Below, piece after piece: positions 5,541-6,732 of a stretch of 6,732 nt of DNA; within the stretch, counting starts at the first letter, position 1; each line of letters begins with the position of its first letter. The DNA is from JBBDRV01 sp040905285 (lineage in GTDB: Bacteria > Bacteroidota > Rhodothermia > Balneolales > Balneolaceae): contig JBBDRV010000123.1 in the NCBI GenBank assembly GCA_040905285.1, positions 1 to 6,732 on the forward strand. Reading direction: 5' to 3'. The translations under genes were made by a program, and so were the position numbers. The notes under the pieces were generated by a model. The model saw only the letters and a list, made by a program, of their open reading frames with translations, was not told where the DNA came from and made no database searches.

Positions 5541-5584
5541 GGATAACGCCTGCAGGTATGGTTGTCGCCAGCTGCAGGGATAAC
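5541..5584. repeat. Paired GGATAAC and CTGCAGG repeats
   Basis: GGATAAC occurs at 5541-5547 and 5578-5584. CCTGCAG at 5549-5555 pairs as an inverted repeat with CTGCAGG at 5572-5578. The block lies 40-83 bases upstream of the VWA lipoprotein start, so it could be a protein-binding site or leader structure for that operon. Function is not shown. Confidence 0.35.
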
Positions 5585-5637
5585 TGTAATATAGAAGTCA
5601 TAAGTCAGATTTGTTCCCTGTAATATAAAATATTACA
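5584..5637. repeat. TGTAATAT half-site repeats and palindrome, possible operator
   Basis: CTGTAATATA occurs at 5584-5593 and again at 5618-5627, 34 bases apart (about three helical turns). The second copy forms a perfect inverted repeat: TGTAATAT (5619-5626), three A, ATATTACA (5630-5637). A palindrome plus a half-site three turns away is a common layout for a dimeric regulator controlling a divergent promoter region. The binding protein is unknown. Confidence 0.4.
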
Positions 5638-5808
5638 AAAGTGTCGGAGGGTTTGAACAAACTTCCTCCTGCGATGATGAACTGAACTGAAATGGAAAAG
5701 GTCGGAACGAATATTCTGCCTGCTGTCTTTCATTGTAGAAGGGAGAAAAGGAAAATGCAGAGGTTCTGTTTCTGGGGGACAGATTCGACTTCATTCAGTT
5801 GACGGGAG

Positions 5809-6078
5809 ATGTCTTTCTATATGTATAAGCAAATAAATAATCCGGTTATAGAATTAACAGGTCACGTGATGAAACCTTCCATGCAGGAGTTACAGGAACG
5901 GCCCGATCCACAGGCTCCGCCGGAGCGTCCTGAGCCCGTAACTCCCCCTGACCGACCCCAACCTCAACCACCGCCTGAACGTCCCGAACCCATTTCACCA
6001 CCTGAACGCCCCGATCCGGGTAGCCCACCTGAACGACCGGAGCCGGTGACCCCTCCCGAACGGCCGGATCCACCTTGA
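5809..6078 (+). CDS. Small protein of tandem 9-residue proline-rich repeats
   Basis: An 89-residue protein with an ordinary N-terminus (MSFYMYKQINNPVIELTG), followed from residue 30 to the end by 9-residue repeats of the form [ED]RP[DEQ]PxxPP. Six full units (ERPDPQAPP, ERPEPVTPP, DRPQPQPPP, ERPEPISPP, ERPDPGSPP, ERPEPVTPP) and a partial seventh are present. Such a sequence should be disordered or form an extended polyproline-II rod and carries alternating acidic and arginine charges. There is no signal peptide or membrane segment, so export is not supported. The start is uncertain: GGGAG abuts ATG 5809 too closely to serve it; ATG 5821 lies 12 bases from GGGAG; and ATG 5869 (MKPSMQEL) would fit if the TTGACG/TATAAG pair at 5799-5829 is the promoter. 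I do not recognise a named family. Conserved protein-level repeats support a real gene. Confidence 0.65.
   Translation: MSFYMYKQINNPVIELTGHVMKPSMQELQERPDPQAPPERPEPVTPPDRPQPQPPPERPEPISPPERPDPGSPPERPEPVTPPERPDPP
5896..6075 (+). repeat. 27-bp coding tandem repeat (about 6.7 units)
   Basis: In-frame units of 27 bases encode [ED]RP[DEQ]PxxPP. Units two and six encode the identical peptide ERPEPVTPP but differ at eight of nine codons, all by synonymous changes. The array is therefore old or maintained by selection on the protein, rather than a fresh duplication by slippage. Confidence 0.8.
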
Positions 6079-6318
6079 ACTTCCGCATCATGAACGATTC
6101 TGGCAGAATAGAAACTCAATAATTGCTTTTCCTGTCAAAGTAACTTCTTCCAATTCCGCTGTTTGCACTTTCAAATTCGTTGGCTAATAAAAAATTTACG
6201 GGTTTTAATTAAATTGCTTGCCTATAAGAAGGGTTCTTCTTTCCTATGTATGCTCTCTTTGCTAAGCCGCTTCATAACAGGCTATTTTAAATAAAAATAT
6301 TTGCGTAAGTATATCCTT
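6079..6318. other. Intergenic region before the ArsR gene
   Basis: Mostly A/T-rich DNA without coding frames. AAGAAG (6226-6231) and CTTCTT (6236-6241) form a 6-bp stem with a GGTT loop, ending in a short T-rich run; this could be a weak terminator for the proline-rich gene. GTAAG (6305-6309) and CTTAC (6316-6320) form a further short inverted repeat next to the operator at 6319-6344. Confidence 0.35.
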
Positions 6319-6344
6319 ACATTTACATTCGTGTATGTAAATGT
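6319..6344. promoter_or_regulatory. 10-bp-arm inverted repeat, likely ArsR operator
   Basis: ACATTTACAT (6319-6328) and ATGTAAATGT (6335-6344) are perfect inverted repeats around a 6-base spacer. This is the size and symmetry of sites bound by dimeric ArsR-family repressors. A weak promoter, TTGCGT (6301-6306) with TACATT (6324-6329) 17 bases later, would place the repeat over the -10 element, which suits repression. The repeat includes the ATG at 6341, so that codon is unlikely to start translation. Binding by the adjacent regulator is inferred. Confidence 0.6.
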
Positions 6345-6361
6345 TTAAGCATAAAATCAAC

Positions 6362-6688
6362 ATGGTAAAGCGAAGAGATGTATTTCAGGCCATATCGGAC
6401 CCAACCAGACGAGATATACTGTGTCTCATTGCCGAAGAGCCGTTAAACCTGAATTCAATAGCCGAAAATTTTGAAATGAGTCGCCCTGCTATTTCACAGC
6501 ACATTAAGGTGCTGGATGAAAGTGGACTGGTAGTCATCCGCAAAAAAGGAAGGCACCGGTTCTGCCAAATTCGTTTTCAAAAAATAAAGGAAGTGGATAA
6601 ATGGCTTGAGCAATTCAGACAGCTTTGGGAAGACCGCTTCAATCAGCTTGACCAGGTACTCATTAATCTGAAAGATGAAGAACAATGA
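6362..6688 (+). CDS. ArsR-family winged-helix transcriptional regulator
   Basis: A 108-residue DNA-binding protein. It begins MVKRRDVFQAISDPTRRDIL, the standard N-terminus of ArsR/SmtB-type regulators. The helix-turn-helix is at about 30-52 (LNSIAENFEMSRPAISQHIKVL, recognition helix from S40), and the winged hairpin is at 56-71 (LVVIRKKGRHRFCQIR). A helical tail with WLEQFRQLWEDRFNQL probably serves dimerisation. The metal-sensing cysteine motif of true ArsR/SmtB sensors (ELCVC) is absent, so this is the non-metal subgroup that usually accompanies SRPBCC-domain genes. That is the case here: the next gene overlaps this stop by 4 bases (ATGA). ATG at 6341 would add seven residues but lies inside the likely operator, and family members start near MVKRRDVFQ, so 6362 is preferred. 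Autoregulation of both genes is expected. Confidence 0.92.
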   Translation: MVKRRDVFQAISDPTRRDILCLIAEEPLNLNSIAENFEMSRPAISQHIKVLDESGLVVIRKKGRHRFCQIRFQKIKEVDKWLEQFRQLWEDRFNQLDQVLINLKDEEQ

Positions 6689-6732
6689 AAAATCATTTTA
6701 TGACAGATTTTTTCGTAGATAGGGAAAATAAT
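6685..6732 (+). CDS. SRPBCC/AHSA1-type protein, N-terminus only
   Basis: Only the first 16 codons are in the window (MKNHFMTDFFVDRENN); the gene runs off the right edge. The segment MTDFFVDRENN resembles the opening of AHSA1-like SRPBCC proteins, which often read as a short F-x-V-D-x-E-N motif before the START-like ligand-binding fold. The start overlaps the ArsR stop (ATGA), indicating translational coupling, and an ArsR regulator followed by an SRPBCC gene is a frequent arrangement. The assignment rests on 16 residues plus context; another small ORF is possible. Confidence 0.65.
   Translation, partial: MKNHFMTDFFVDRENN

Larger units (their letters stand above)
5502..5808. other. Intergenic region between divergent genes, rich in short repeats
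   Basis: This 307-base gap separates the minus-strand VWA gene from the plus-strand proline-rich gene. It holds two copies of CTGTAATATA, one of them within a longer inverted repeat (5584-5637), a repeated GGATAAC and CTGCAGG pair (5541-5584), and a GGAGG/CCTCC hairpin (5646-5669) whose inner arms GTTTG and CAAAC also pair. A 36-codon plus-strand frame from 5692 has no coding character and is not called. Promoters for both flanking genes are expected here, but no strong -35/-10 pair is obvious. Confidence 0.5.

Noticed and set aside
5692..5802. 36-codon plus-strand frame in the intergenic region
   Set aside because: There is no ribosome site, no signal peptide and no recognisable protein character.
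5896..6075. The tandem 27-bp repeat as a CRISPR array
   Set aside because: The units are contiguous, in frame and coding, with no unique spacers.
5846..6091. Minus-strand 81-codon frame opposite the proline-rich repeats
   Set aside because: It is the mirror of a repeated GC-rich coding array; the Val/Gly/Arg-rich text follows from the repeat, while the plus-strand frame shows synonymous conservation.
6494..6685. Minus-strand frame opposite the ArsR gene
   Set aside because: It is a shadow of the well-supported ArsR coding frame.

Overview
The window reads like an accessory, partly decayed stretch of a bacterial chromosome with moderate GC content. Two lipoprotein-type signal peptides, A-rich translation starts with few strong Shine-Dalgarno sites, and the protein styles (a VWA lipoprotein, DUF411, DUF1697, and a small ArsR regulator followed by an SRPBCC protein) are compatible with the Bacteroidota/Balneolota/Rhodothermota group. 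That placement is an impression from gene content, not a phylogenetic result.

Left part (1-1730). A minus-strand AAA+ ATPase runs off the left edge. Its short helical N-terminus followed by the AAA core resembles IetA, the ATPase partner of the IetAS subtilase/ATPase toxin-antitoxin and defence pair, so the partner protease would be expected just outside the window. Next come a frame-broken minus-strand remnant, a small single-pass membrane protein of unknown function, and a convergent XRE-family repressor with a perfect 12-bp palindrome upstream of its start.

Middle part (1876-3209). A stand-alone NarL-type receiver protein without an output domain (GTG start, good ribosome site) is followed by about 890 bases with no intact gene. 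This stretch still holds recognisable debris: a minus-strand pseudogene with two frameshifts, a short lipoprotein broken by a one-base shift, and the last 40 codons of a phage-type tyrosine integrase on the minus strand, including the likely nucleophilic tyrosine. The integrase tail is the clearest evidence that an integrative element once sat here.

Right part (3210-6732). An intact DUF1697 protein is followed by another frame-broken remnant. Then comes a likely two-gene minus-strand operon: a VWA-domain lipoprotein with a complete MIDAS motif, followed by a membrane-anchored DUF411 protein with a CxCC metal-site motif. A regulatory-looking intergenic region with repeated TGTAATAT half-sites separates this operon from a plus-strand gene for a small protein made largely of 9-residue proline-rich repeats. 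At the right edge an ArsR-family repressor overlaps by 4 bases the start of an SRPBCC/AHSA1-type gene. A 10-bp-arm inverted repeat just upstream is a strong candidate operator and argues for starting the ArsR protein at 6362 rather than 6341.

No rRNA, tRNA, CRISPR array or intact insertion sequence was seen. I did not find a convincing complete new multi-gene system. The best leads are the IetA-like gene at the edge, the VWA/DUF411 pair, and the proline-rich repeat protein.
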